Shown piece by piece: positions 34,256-45,985 of a stretch of DNA of 64,000 nucleotides. The notes beneath the pieces were generated by a model. It made no database searches. It was not told where the DNA came from and worked only from the letters and a program-made list of their open reading frames with translations. The DNA is from Przewalskia tangutica (taxonomy: Eukaryota; Streptophyta; Magnoliopsida; Solanales; Solanaceae): contig CM056731.1 of the NCBI GenBank assembly GCA_029844215.1, positions 78,078,992 through 78,142,991 of the forward strand, written 5' to 3'. The first letter of the stretch is position 1. Each line of letters begins with the position of its first letter. Position numbers and translations under genes: made by a program.

Positions 34256-36348
34256 TGTTACACCCCGTAAGTCCAGGACATGTATAAGAGAATGTATGTA
34301 AGGAATCAGGACTTGGAAATTAGTACGAAAGGGAGAATTGTTTTTCCGACGGAAAATCTTCCGAACGTCGGAAAGGAAAAATGTTCGTTGATGAGAATTG
34401 GATTCTCAAAATGTATTATTTGAGGATTATGGAACTTTTAACATTTTGGAAATTTATTTTTTTACGGATTTGGTCACGTGGGGCCCACCCGAGGAATTTT
34501 ATGTTTTGTGGGGCCCACGAGGGTTACAGAATTTTATGGACGAATGAGAGGGCGACATGTGGCACCTTCCCCACATGCCCTTGGACGAAATTCAGCAAGG
34601 TTAGATTGGTCATTGACCATCTTGGAAGATAAGTCTTCAAAGCATGAGATTGTTGACCAAGTCAACTTGTCCACTTGGCTTTACATTAATTGTTCTTCAT
34701 CCTAGCTCACAAGTGTGTTAATCTAAGCCCTCCAATATGTTTTATAAGCTTACTACTAGTGCAAGACTTGTCTTCAACACTTAGAAAAAAATCACACTTG
34801 TCTTGTTCTTCAATGGTGCTCTCGGGTTAGTGCCATCTCCCACACAAAATATTTGTAGTTTTGATCCTTTGTTCACAAGACTTTAACCCAATGTCCCTAA
34901 GGGTATTGTAAGGATATCTCAATAGAAAGATTTCGGAAAACGGCGTTTTCGTATTAGTCGCAAGGCGGAAACTTGAGGAGTTCTTCAACTTTGAAGTTGG
35001 AACTTGAAGATGGGTTCTTCATAGGCTTCTAAGGAGTTCTTGGAGCGGATTGGAACTTAAGGAAAGGAGCTAAGAATTTCTAAGGCGCGACTTTGAATCT
35101 TGGAAACTTTAAGGGCTTATAAAGGTATAAATTTTGTCGTTTTAATAGTTAAGACTTACTTATTGTTGTAGCTATGGATATTAGCAAGCATGAGTTATAT
35201 AGTATGAAGTTTGATAAGTATATTGGCTATTGGAACCCTAATCCGAAAACTTGCATGTTAGCCTTAAGATTACAATTCAAGTCGATTATTAGTTTAAGTC
35301 GTCGCATGTTGTAGAAAGAAGGAAATTGTAGTTGTTGAAGTGGTTTGTCACTATATAACATGTTAGACCTTAGAACTTAGAATTGGAAAAGGATTGGAAA
35401 AGACTTTGAATTGTTGGTTATGTTGTTGGCCGAGGAGAATGGCTTGATTATGGAACTACTTCGTATTAATTGTGGGGCGGAATTTTACACGTATTGTGAG
35501 GCGTGTAATCCCCTTTGTTTGGTTGTTGTTTTGAGCCTTAAATGTGGCGTGTTGGATATTGTATCCGTCCTTGGAAAAGGTGGCAAAGTGAGTAGAAACA
35601 AAGGAAGTGCTGCCCGATTTTCCGTAGAATAAGAGACCATTTACTTAGTATTATTCTACGTTAGAGACTAGAAGTTGATAGTCTTGTTGTGACCATTATA
35701 GGTTGACACTTCTACGTATGGCGTATTCGGCTTAGCTTGTGGATTTAGCCGAAAAGGTATGTGAACTATCTCCTCTTCTAGCATGATTCCTTAAGATAAA
35801 GAAAGTATTTCCTACTCCTTAAATGATCCATTCCTTGGTTGTATTTGGATTGCCTAAAGTAGAATTTGTTCTATGTACTTCCTTGATTGTACTTTGATGT
35901 TTAAATTGTAAGTTGTATAATCCATTGCCTTAGTGAAGTTTGGATTCTTAAAGAGTGGAAGTAATTTAATTAAAGTACATAGAGTCTTGAAAAGGAAGTG
36001 GTTTCCAAATCTTTTGGCTAGTGCCTTAGTTCCAAAACCTAAGGGTCATTATAATGACTTTAGGGGAGTCAAAGGAGTGATTTACTTATTTGATTTAAAA
36101 GAGGAGAAATGACATGATTTAAGAGAAGAAACTTGTTTTCTATATATATTAAGAGACTTGAAGTATTTTGAAAGTTAAGAACTTGATTTGTAAGTATGTG
36201 ATACTTGGTTTTAATTAGTATAAGTCTCTTGGTTATAAAAGGAATGAATATGTCTAAAACCATAAAGGGTTATAACGACTTTATGGGAAGTTGGTTATAA
36301 CGGTTTTATGGAAGGTTAAGAAAGTTGTCTATTTTGATTAATGGGCAT

Positions 36349-36782
36349 AAGTGTGCCTTGATAAGTACTTTGGCTTGATTAATTGAGAATTAGTCTAAGT
36401 GTGCCTTGATAAGTAATTTGCCTTGATTAATTGAGAATTATTCTAAGTGTGCCTTGATAAGTACTTTGGCTTGATTAGTTGAGAATTATTCTAAGTGTGC
36501 CTTGATAAGTACTTTGGCTTGATTAATTGAGAATTAGTCTAAGTGTGCCTTGATAAGTACTTTGCCTTGATTAATTGAGAATTATTCTAAGTGTGCCTTG
36601 ATAAGTACTTTGGCTTGATTAATTGAGAATTATTCTAAGTGTGCCTTGATAAGTACTTTGGCTTGATTAATTGAGAATTAGTCTAAGTGTGCCTTCATAA
36701 GTACTTTGGCTTGATTAATTGAGAATTATTTCATGTGTGCCTTGATAAGTACTTTGGCTTGTTTAATTGAGAATTGCCTATG
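36349..36782 (+). repeat. R7 array, nine 48-bp units
   Basis: Units AGTGTGCCTTGATAAGTACT with a tail TTGGCTTGATTAATTGAGAA recur at exact 48-bp spacing (starts 36351, 36399, 36447 and so on to 36735). The R10 LTRs hold about three diverged copies in reverse (near 43610-43750 and 48500-48630). Confidence 0.92.
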
Positions 36783-36883
36783 TGTGTTGGAACTAGCCAG
36801 TTGTGTGCTAGTGGTATATCATTCATTTCGGGGTCATTCCCCGGGTTTGTGGCATTTGCATATTCCGTGGATTTGCTACCCAC

Positions 36884-37066
36884 GATGCGAGGAATACCTC
36901 ATGCGAGTCCGCGCGGCTTACGCGGTGAAATAGTCCCACGCGGCGGTCCAGCCTATGCGAGGAATACCTCATGCGAGTCCGTAAGGGCTTATGCGGGTGA
37001 AATAGTCCCATGCGAGGAATACCTCACGCGGGTCCACGCGACCTATGCGGGTGAAATAGTCCCAGG
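36884..37066 (+). repeat. R7 GC-rich array, three units
   Basis: Three units of GCGAGGAATACCTCATGCG with a tail GGTGAAATAGTCCCA. Each has the GAGG-AATA-CCTC inverted repeat. Related to the R4 array and, reversed, to R8. Confidence 0.75.
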
Positions 37067-37795
37067 AGTAGGATTGCTTAATGATACTGCGGGCGGGTGG
37101 TCCTGCTTTGATCGTGAGCTTCCTATTTTATATTGTAAGTATACTACTATTTACTCTCATTGTTAGTAAGGCACAGTGTCACGACCCGACCCCGGATCCG
37201 TGACCGGTGCCTTAACCCGGGCACCCTTGTGACACAACATCAGAGAGAACCAGCGGAACATAAACTCATAATAAACAACCATAATGATATAAATAGTCTA
37301 GCCCAAAATGGCTACCCCAAAAGTACATAAAATCGAACAGTTACATCCTTAAACAAACCAAGTTATGACAAGACTACAGGTCTCTAAGAAGGAGTAACAC
37401 TATGACGGGACAGGGCCCCGTCATGCCCCTGAATGTACAAAACATCAACAACACCAGGGAGAACCATACCAAAAGTCGAGCCTCCGAAGAAATGGAGCTC
37501 ACGACACTGAGTAAAAGATCCTAGGAATGAGGATCTACCACCGCTTCCCTTACTCCTGCAGATGAACGCGGCCCAGGAAGCGGGTCGAGACACAACGTAT
37601 CAAGTATGTAAATCGAAAATACCGTAGTAATATCATATGTCAAAAATAAGCCGGAGTCATAGATAAAAATCAATTTCTCAGACCGTGCCTTACTAACAAT
37701 GAGGGTAACAAGTATAAAACTTATAACATAAAAATAGGAGGCTCACGATCAAAACAGGGTACCTCGCCCGTAGTATCATTAAGCAATCCTACTCC

Positions 37796-38006
37796 TGGGA
37801 CTATTTCACCCGCATGGGTCCTGTGGACCCGCATGAGGTCATCCGCCTCGTCATGGGACTATTTCACCCGCATGGGACTATTTCACCCGCATGGATCCTG
37901 TGGAACCGCATGAGTACCATCGCCGTACTCGCATGAGACTATTTCACCCGCATGGATCCTGTGGTCCGGATTCGCATGAGTGCAAGCGCCGCACTCGCAT
38001 CATGGG
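37796..38006 (-). repeat. R8 left LTR array (CACCCGCATGGATCC units)
   Basis: Units of GGACTATTTCACCCGCATGG followed by TCCTGTGG and CCGCATGAG. The first has a perfect GGGTCC-TGT-GGACCC inverted repeat. Repeated at 63083-63268. Confidence 0.75.
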
Positions 38007-38084
38007 TAGCAAATCCATGGCATAAGTAATAACCCGGGGTTTACCCCGTAATAATATAAATATATAACATAGCTCATCCGGCTA

Positions 38085-38222
38085 TCATACATAACATAAG
38101 CACTACCGGCCTATCATATCATACATAAGCACTACCGGCCTATCATATCACAACATAAGCACTACCGGCCTATCATAACATAAGCACTACCGGCTTATCA
38201 TAACATAAGCAAGTTAAGAAAT
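38085..38222 (-). repeat. R8 left LTR short array (CATAAGCACTACCGGC)
   Basis: Four to five units of CATAAGCACTACCGGCCTAT spaced about 25-33 bp. Second copy at 63350-63482. Confidence 0.85.
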
Positions 38223-39623
38223 CCCCTAACTTCTTATTTACATTATTAATATATCCTCTCATTTTAGTATCCTAAGGCACTAACATGTCTTTTAATAGAA
38301 AATCCGGGAATTCAACCCAAGTACCATGTACTTCGAACCTTTTTTTAAGAAATAACTCTTTTTATTCAAAATTCCAAGATACTAATCACCATAGTATCAA
38401 GTTACGATTTCTTTCAAGACAAGTCACATTTCCTTTTAGAAATATAATAGGCTTCTAAATCAAGTGACTTCATTTCCTTTAAAACCTTAGGCAACCAATG
38501 CCTAAAAATCAATTCACCTTTCTTAGTTTCAAATCCTTTACCCGTACTTGTTTTAATTAGGGTAAACCTTTCTTTGTGAACCTTTCAAGAAACTAATATA
38601 ACCAACTTCCCATAAAGTCATTATATTAGCGTTATCCCTTTGTCAAATACATTTTCCCTAAATCCAAGGGACTTATACTTTTGAAATGAAACAAGTAGCA
38701 TATACTTTTAAAACAAGTGAAAGATATCAAATTCAGACGCTCACCGTACTACATAGGTACAACTACTCATGCTCAAGAGATAGGAAAGTTCCACATACCT
38801 CTTTGGTCAATCCACTTGCTAAGCTCAACTACCGCAAGTAATATTTCAACCTATAATAATCATGATACGTTTGTTAACCTCTAATCTCAAAGTAGAACAA
38901 TCCAAGTTCAAAGTCACTAAATTCTATGGAAAATTGGGCAGCATTTCCTTTGTTTCTACTCACTTTGCCACCTTTCTCAAGGCCGAATTTATCATCCAAA
39001 CACCACATTTAAGGCTCAACAATCCAACATTTCAAAGGGGATTACACACCTAAACTTGGGTGTGTAAAATTCTGCCCAATAAGGTACAACAATTCACTTA
39101 ACAATTCTAAGGTAGTTTTTTGGCTACAACATGCTCATAATAACTTCTTAACCAATTCTTGCATATCCAAACCACATTTCTTGCATGCAATGACTCTAAG
39201 AGCATTATTTACTACCACAAGTTCTTTCTTCTTAACATGCAACACTAAAAACTAATTATAAATGAAGAATCATTACCTTAGGGCTTTAGCCAAAACTATT
39301 CCAACAATTTGCTAGACTCATTTTCAAGAATACCACCACAATAACCTCCACAAGCTTGCAAATAACTTTCCTTCTTAACACCCTTTTCAGATTTTCCTTA
39401 AGCTTGGAGTTTCTCTTGATTTTCTAGAGAGAAGGGAGAGCTTTTTAGCTTAGAGAGAGAGAGAGAGATGAAAGATGAAAGATGACCAAGTCTTCAAGAC
39501 TTGGTCAATACAAGGCATGCAACATTTCAGATGGGGGGGGGGGGACACTTGTCACCCACCCATGACCTCTTTTAAAACAAAACAAAGGCGTAAATTTCCA
39601 CTAACTCTCGCAGATCCCGCCTC

Positions 39624-39770
39624 GGCGCCGCGGCGCTGAAACTCCTGCCGCCTTCTAAGGACTTTCCGGCGCCGCGGCCCTGCTTCCTGGCACCGCGGCG
39701 CTGAAACTTCAGCGACCCCTCAGATCTTCCGGCGCCGCGGCCCTACAATCACCCGCCTTGGCGCCGCAAA
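39624..39770 (-). repeat. R8 U3 GC-rich array (GGCGCCGCGG)
   Basis: Five copies of GGCGCCGCGG or near variants, at about 39624, 39668, 39689, 39731 and 39760. The motif holds GGCGCC and CCGCGG palindromes. R10 has weaker versions at the same place. Confidence 0.75.
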
Positions 39771-39828
39771 CGCTCTTAACTACTAGGCTTACTCGAATCA
39801 CAAATCGACGTAAACGCTCTTAACTACT
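39768..39828. repeat. Direct repeat at the R8 LTR/interior deletion junction
   Basis: AAACGCTCTTAACTACT occurs at 39768-39784 and 39812-39828, with 27 bases between. This is where the LTR end and polypurine tract should be, so it marks the deletion junction. Confidence 0.65.
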
Positions 39829-40730
39829 CTTTTGCAAATAAAGATGCTCCCCACGGCCACAACAATACTTAAGCACAATTGCTAAATCAAAACTAACAAG
39901 GTGAAAGTGGGTTACCCGAGGTGTAGGGAATAAGTGAGGGTACTTCTTCATCATGTCATCCTCTGCTTCCCACGCCATTTCCTCCTGTTCTCGTTCCGCC
40001 ATAAGACTCGACGGCCACGTCCTTCGTCCGAAGTCGCCTAACCTGTCGATCGAGTATCGCTATGGGACTCTCCTCATATGATAACTCCTCTGTCACTTGG
40101 ACATCATGAACCGGGTGCACTCTAGATGGATCTCCAATACATTTCCGCAACATGGACATATGGAAAACTGGATGTACCGCCTCCAAATCGGACGGCAGAT
40201 CTAACTCATAGGCAACCCTGCCTACCCTACGGACAATCTGATACGGCCCAATGTACCTTGGGCTAAGCTTCCCCTTCTTTCCAAATATCATCACGCCCTT
40301 CATGGGCGATACCTTTAGAAAAACCCAATCATCTATCTCAAATTCCAAGTGTCGACGTCGATGATCTGCATACGACTTATGCCGACTCTGAGCTGCCAAC
40401 AACCGCTCCTGGATAAGCTTCACCTTATCCACTTCCTGCTGAACTAAGTCTGGCCCGACTAACTGAACTTCTCCCACCTCGAACCAGCCTATCGGTGACA
40501 TGCACTTCCTCCCGTATAAGGCCTCATAAGGCGCCATCTGAATACTGGAATGGTAGCTGTTATTGTAAGCAAACTCTACAAGAGGCAAATGATCCTCCCA
40601 GCTACACTTTAAATCAATAACACAAGCCCGCAGCATATCCTCAAGTGTCTGGATAGTGCGCTCGGCCCGCTGTCCGAGGGTGAAATGCAGATCTTGAGAC
40701 TCACTGTGTCCCTAATCCTTACGAAAAGAT
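39820..40730 (-). pseudogene. R8 integrase C-terminal part and chromodomain
   Basis: Integrase inserts the DNA copy; the chromodomain at its end is thought to steer insertion to heterochromatin. A frame of 226 codons (39956-40636) reads from the end of the catalytic core (W-E-D-H-L-P-L-V-E-F-A-Y-N-N) through Y-E-A-L-Y-G-R-K-C and the G-K-L-S-P-R-Y-I-G-P-Y region into the chromodomain start (P-I-A-I-L-D-R-Q-V-R-R-L). A shift near 40000 moves to a second frame with W-E-A-E-D-D-M, K-K-Y-P-H-L-F and a stop at 39820-39822. Above 40636 the core end is out of frame up to the R9 insertion. The other part of integrase is at 58502-59200. Confidence 0.9.
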
Positions 40731-40935
40731 CGTTATACCTCGTATTTGCAGTATGTACGTAAAGGAATACGCATAAAAAGTTTGGTCTTAAAGTTAGGCC
40801 TTGACGATTTTTAGGCACAACTCACAAAGCGAATAGTTTTCCGACGAAACGTTTCCACACTTTCAGAGAATAAATTCCGCTATGCCATTTCTATTTTTTA
40901 TGGATTTTTCCGAGAGACGAAACATTTTGACCAAC

Positions 40936-40958
40936 GGAGGCGACACTTGTCACCCTCC
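40936..40958 (+). promoter_or_regulatory. R9 palindromic upstream box (5' LTR)
   Basis: GGAGGCGACA and TGTCACCCTCC flank CT. The arms are imperfect here. The 3' LTR copy (56266-56288) has GGAGGGCGACA and so pairs better; it differs by one G in a G-run. Confidence 0.45.
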
Positions 40959-41124
40959 AATTGATGGATGAAGCGTCCATATGGCCGATTGAGTTGCCAA
41001 CTTGGTCAAGTTGTTGGTAAGATATTTTGTGTGCAAGTTGGCTAGGTACACTTGCCCAAATCTTGACCCTACACTTGCCTTGCACTTGTCTTCATCTTGG
41101 CCATTGGTTGGCCATCCCTTGACC

Positions 41125-41132
41125 TATAAATA
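41125..41132 (+). promoter_or_regulatory. R9 5' LTR TATA box
   Basis: TATAAATA in the context GACCTATAAATACCC, as in R6. The insertion of R10 downstream would separate this promoter from the R9 genes. Confidence 0.6.
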
Positions 41133-41852
41133 CCCTCTTGGGATGAAGAGTTCTTCATCCACAAAAGCTTTCAAGTCTAAAAATCCTTCCTCTCCCTTTG
41201 TAAGCAATTCGTCCAACACACCCTCCCTCGAGAAGTTTGGCCGAGGCTACCCCACCCCTAGCCTAGCCAAACCTACCCCCTCCCTTGGTAGAAAAGTTGT
41301 CTTCTTGTATTGTTATAATGCCCAAAATACCCTAGCCCAAATACCTTAGTACTTAGTAGAAGTTGTGAAGAACTTCTAAGGTTTCTCGAGCATACAACTT
41401 AGAGCAAAACCTTGCTCAGCGACTTTTCTAGGATATTATTGGGCTTACCGAGGTAACTAATCCTAACCTCTTTGAATTAGAGAATACTTACTGTTGTAGA
41501 ATAAGAATAAGTATAAATACTTAGAAGAATATCGCATAGAATTGAACTGCTTTCACAGTAGGCGGTTTAAAAGAAGAATAATTGAATCAGACAGATAGAC
41601 TGTTTTCACAGTAGACTCATATAGCTCACCGCGTAGGGTTGTGCTGCCCCACTTTCCATAGAATTGTGAACCCTCTGTTTAGAATGACCTTCAGAGTAGT
41701 CTTTGATAGATTTCTGTGACTATTATAGGTGACTCTCTGCGCGACATATTCAACTCGCGGTGTGGTTTTCACGGTAAGGTATGTGATTCTTCCTAAAGCA
41801 TGATATTTTACAATATGTATATAGTACGGTAGACGCATACGTGTTAATCGAA

Positions 41853-41960
41853 TAATACTAACGGCAATGTCTTTGACTTAAGCTCGAATAATACTTACGG
41901 CAATGCCTCACGCTTAAGCTCGAATAATACGTGACAGAATGCCTCACGCTTAAGCTCGAA
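41853..41960 (+). repeat. R9 5' LTR array, three 36-bp units
   Basis: Three units of TAATACTAACGGCAATG ending CTTAAGCTCGAA. The second copy is at about 57211-57318. A single related unit is present in the R6 LTR (CGGCAATGTCTTTTGACTTA). Confidence 0.85.
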
Positions 41961-43059
41961 TAATAAAGAATCAAAACATTTCAAAAGGACTCATCGAATC
42001 ATTTTTACGTAAGAGAACTAATTGGTTTCTTAAATGAAGCTTAAGAGTTATACTAGCTTTATGGGAAGTTAAGTATAACCACTTAAGATTGATAAAAGAA
42101 ACAAGTTGCCTATGTATTTCTAATGACTTATATGAAATTGTGAAAAGAATAATAAGATGGTTTGATAAGTAGACATGACATGTTGCTATGTGTGTTAGTA
42201 CCTTGTAACGCTTGTATAAGTGAGTATCCTTGTTGTACTTATGTTGTTTAAAGATAAGTCGTTATGTTAGTGTACTATCACTCACCTCTTGAGATGATAC
42301 CGAGGTTGTCGCCTCCGACGCGGGTAGACTCAAAGTGTCCGGGACCATGATTCGAGAATACCTACGCGGTCCAGGGGCCTATGCGAGCTACGAGAGTTCC
42401 GTGTTAGTGTCACGACCCGACCGGGTCGCGACTAGTACCTACCGGTACCTGTCGTATACATCGAGAATAGCAATGAACATACATAAAACAAATCAGATAA
42501 GGTAAACATCACTAGCAAGCCGATAAGGCCGCTTTTCATAAAATAACTTAACCGATAGTGAACAAGATAACTTTATTCTTACAGCCCAAACCACAAACGT
42601 GACTACGCACTTAAGAATAACAATCGTATGGACAGGCCCGCCATACCCCGAATGTACAAAAGTCTATAACCTCGTGGAATCATACCAAAAGACAAAGCCT
42701 CGGAGGATGGAGCTTTCCAGAAGTGAACGGTGATCCTAAGAGCGGACCAAAGTTACGATCTCGACTGCAGATGAACGCAACCCCCGGCGAGGTCGATAAC
42801 AGTACCAAGTATGTGAAATCAAAAATATCAGAATGAATTCATAATAGCATATATATAAAGCAGAGACACGTATGATAGCCAAACTACAGTACACAACATA
42901 TACGCAGCCATGTCAAGTCAGGGACTCACGCCCTCTAAGTCATCACTCAAATATAACCATAGGTCTCATGCCCATAATATCAATCGTGCCCGTGGAATTC
43001 CTTCCTCACTGCCGGCAGTCTATGATATAACAACACTAAGGAGTACATATGAATACTAG

Positions 43060-43430
43060 ATCCCACCTGTATCATAAGAACCGTACGAGGCAAGTACGAA
43101 GGCATAGCTACCAGATCCACCTCGATCCTCAATCGACCGGGCAAGTACGAAAGCCGCCTACCGATCCACCCGCATCAACAATACTAATACCAAATCACGG
43201 CCGACCGGCAAGTGCGATAGCCTCTACCAGATCCACCCTGCGTCACATCGCTGACCGGGGCAAGTACGTAGGCTAACCACCAGGTCCACCCTGCATCACA
43301 CCACTTCGCCCTAACCCTGACCGGGGCAAGTACGAAAGCCAACTACCAGATCCACTCGCATCACGCCTCGACCGTGGCAAGTACGAGGGCTAACTACTAG
43401 ATCCACCCTGCATCAGTAGACCTCATGGAG
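43060..43430 (-). repeat. R10 left LTR array (GGCAAGTACGAAAGCC units)
   Basis: Six to seven units of about 50-60 bp built from GACCGGGCAAGTACG, an AGCCAACTACC stretch and AGATCCACC. The second copy is at 47985-48305. R5 has a looser relative near 18895-19160. Confidence 0.75.
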
Positions 43431-45129
43431 AGCTAATCCATGGAACAAAATACTGTCAACAGGGAAACGAACCCTCATCATGGCCGCCTACCCGTGGAAT
43501 CCTCCATCACTGACGGTACGCCCAAATAACTCATAACTACATGCTTTTAATTCGAATTTCAATATCATGCCTTTACATAAACCAAGACAATTACCATGCC
43601 TTCTTTTCACATAAACCAAGAGAATTCTTATTTAAGCAAGCCAAAGTACTTATCAAGGCACCCATAGAATAATTCTCAATTGAACAAGCCAAAACACTAT
43701 CAAGGCACAAATGTAATAATTCTCTTTTAACAAGCCAAAGTACTACGACGTACATCCTTTCCAAGAGATTCCTTTTATGCAAAATCCAAGATACTAACAC
43801 CGTAGTATCATGAGCGTCTATTTTTTCAACGTAAGTTACTACACCTTTAGAAAACTCATTTCAAAGCTTGAAACCAAGTAACTTCAATTTTTCACAATCT
43901 AGACAACTTATGCTCATTAATCAAAATAGACAACTTTCATAACCTTCCATAAAGTTATTATAACCAACTTCCCATAAAGCCGTTATACTAACTTTATGCT
44001 TTAGAAATTTACGACATCCTTATCCATTCATAAGGCCGTTATAACTAACTTCCCATAAAGCCGTTATAACTCCTTATGAACCATTTCGTTCTTTTACTAT
44101 CCAAGAGGCTTATACTTCAAACAAATTCATACAATTTTCAAAAATACTTCAAGCCTCTTATCTTTAGAATAATTCAATACTCAATACTTTCACACCAAGT
44201 ACTCTATACTTTTGTAACATCATACTTTTCCCTTAACCAAGGGACTTATACTTTAAAACAAACAAGTCTTTGTTTATACTTAAACAAGTAAAAATACTAA
44301 ATCTTGTACGCTCACCGTACTACATAGATACAAATACTCATGCTCAAGGATAGGAAAGCTTCACATACCTCTTGGTCAATCCACTTGCTAAGTCCAAACT
44401 ACCGCAAGTAATATGTCAACCTAAAATAACCATGATACGCTTATTAACCTCTAATTTCAATGTAGAATAATCTAAACTCAAAGCCACTAAATTCTATGGA
44501 AAATTGGGCAGCATTTCCTTTGTTTCTACTCACTTTGCCACCTTTCTCAAGGCCGAATTTACCATCAAAACACCACATTGTAAGGCTCAATCAATCCAAC
44601 AATTTAAAGGGATTACACACCCAAAATTCTGTCCCATAAGTTTACAATAATTCACTTAACAATTCTAGGGTAGTTTTAGGCTACAACATGCTCATAATCT
44701 CTTCTTAACCCATTCTTCATAACCAAACCACATTTCTAGCATGCAATGACTCTAAGAGCATTATTTACTACCACAAGTTCTTTCTTCTTAACATGCAACA
44801 CTATAAACTAAATCTAAAGGAAGAATCATTACCTTAAAGTTTTAGCCAAAACTTATTCCAAGTATTGCTAGCTTCCTGCCAAGAACACCACCACAACAAT
44901 GCCAACAAGCTAGCTACAAGCATCCTTTTTGGTTCTTAACTATTCAGATTTTTCTAAGGGGTTTTAGAGAGAAGGGGGAGCAATTTGAGAGAGAGAGAGA
45001 GAAGGTGAAAGATAGAAAATGTCCAAGTCTTGGTCAATATATTGCATGCAACAGAAATCAGATTGGGGGACACTTGTCACCCTCCCATGGTCTCTTTTAA
45101 AACAAAATCAGACTTTCTAAGTTTTTCCG

Positions 45130-45300
45130 CCCAAAATCCCGCCGCGCTGCCACACGCGTACATGGCTGAAACCTCCGCAGTTTCGATCTTTCGCGCCGCG
45201 CCCTCGCTATTCGGCCGGCGCTGCAAATCTCAGCGACTTCAGAACTTAGGCGCCGCTGCTCGATCCGCGCCGCGTCTGCCGCCGCCGCCTAAACACATTT
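45130..45300 (-). repeat. R10 left LTR GC-rich U3 segment
   Basis: CpG-rich stretch with repeated GCGCCGC and CGCCGCG motifs, corresponding to the R8 GGCGCCGCGG array. Second copy 50010-50200. Confidence 0.5.
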
Positions 45301-45565
45301 CGTCCGATCGCAGACCGAACTTGTAACCTCATAACTTACTCCGACGCCCTATCGACGAGCGGTTGGTTGCGTTGGAATCTAGACTCAACGAACTACGCCT
45401 GTGCCTTTGAAACACTTATGAACTCTCAATGTACCGGGTCATAACCCGCCTTAAAGTTGACTAAAACCCATCCGGAACAACCCATCAACCTATCTTCTGA
45501 AAATTTTAAGTCTTACTCCCTTTCGTACGCCCTCATGCGCATGACCTGAACTACGGGGTGTAACA

Positions 45566-45601
45566 TTCTCCCCCCCTTAGAAACATTCGTCTCCGAATGT
45601 T
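45566..45601 (-). other. R10 polypurine tract and hairpin
   Basis: TTCTCCCCCCCTTAG abuts the LTR. AACATTCG (45582-45589) and CGAATGTT (45594-45601) pair around TCTC. Confidence 0.8.
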
Positions 45602-45985
45602 CTTTCGAGCCAATCTAATATTCCTGCACTCTCCTCGCACCTTACACTAATGGAACTTTACTATGCCACTTGTGACCATACGATATCGCACATGCTTAAT
45701 CATTCCTCATAAATCAAACAGGAAAACGAGTCCAAAGTATGAACCATTACCACCTACTCTCGTTCACGGCCTAACAGATTTTCCCGTTCGAATTTACCAC
45801 TCATTCTATCACATGTATACGCCTCAATATCCTCTGCTCATAACACTAACTCATACAACAATCCTATCATGCATACTAATCTCTAAAGGGTCAAAGACAT
45901 ACCGTAATTATTGCTTCACATTCCCTTGTCGCTCTAATCATGATCCCGCCGCACACGCATAACAAAAGAAGGCGATGAACCACCA
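45602..45985 (-). other. R10 short noncoding block
   Basis: About 385 bp without coding signal. Its right part (CATACTAATCTCTAAAGGGT) matches the gag-proximal part of the R5 block near 22326, so it is a shortened form of the shared block. Confidence 0.5.

Larger units (their letters stand above)
34256..37176 (+). repeat. R7 LTR fragment, same family as R1
   Basis: Starts TGTTACACCCCGTAAGTCCAGG directly after CCAAC in the R5 LTR. It matches R1 closely over the promoter-proximal part and R8 in its later part. TATAAG at 34743-34748 is in the TATA position. It has a 48-bp array (36349-36782) and a GC-rich array (36884-37066). It is cut at GCACAG by R8 before its GGTCGTGACA end. No gag or pol is seen; the remainder is outside the window. 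Confidence 0.87.
37177..39784 (-). repeat. R8 3' LTR (left), terminus missing
   Basis: Starts TGTCACGACCCGACCCCGG. Matches the right LTR closely. It has arrays at 37796-38006 and 38085-38222, the GATACTA/TAGTATC palindrome at 38378-38398, a GA run near 39452, a run of 12 G at 39533-39544 and a GC-rich array at 39624-39770. The expected end (GTGTAACA), polypurine tract and hairpin are all absent. By comparison with R10, roughly 250 bp of LTR is lost. Confidence 0.82.
40731..42407 (+). repeat. R9 5' LTR, first part
   Basis: Starts CGTTATACCTCG where the 3' LTR has TGTTATACCTCG. Upstream box at 40936-40958, TATA at 41125-41132, 36-bp array at 41853-41960. Interrupted after GTGTTAG by R10. Confidence 0.9.
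42408..45565 (-). repeat. R10 3' LTR (left)
   Basis: Runs from TGTCACGACCCGACCGGG to GGGGTGTAACA. Arrays at 43060-43430; diverged copies of the R7 48-bp unit near 43610-43750; GATACTA/TAGTATC at 43790-43809; a GA run near 44990; GC-rich U3 at 45130-45300. Confidence 0.9.

Noticed and set aside
36349..36782. Regular 48-bp repeats resembling a CRISPR array
   Set aside because: The whole 48-bp unit repeats with no variable spacers, and it lies inside a plant LTR.
1..37176. R1 and R7 as the two LTRs of one element
   Set aside because: R7 starts inside the R5 LTR with no polypurine tract before it, so it is a separate insertion of the same family.
34256..39784. Inverted LTR pair R7/R8 as a large foldback element
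   Set aside because: R8 has its own start at 37177, its own interior and a second LTR at 62486; the inverted arrangement is nesting.
39956..40636. Longest open frame taken as a possible host gene
   Set aside because: It is the integrase tail and chromodomain start of R8, recognisable by family motifs and context.
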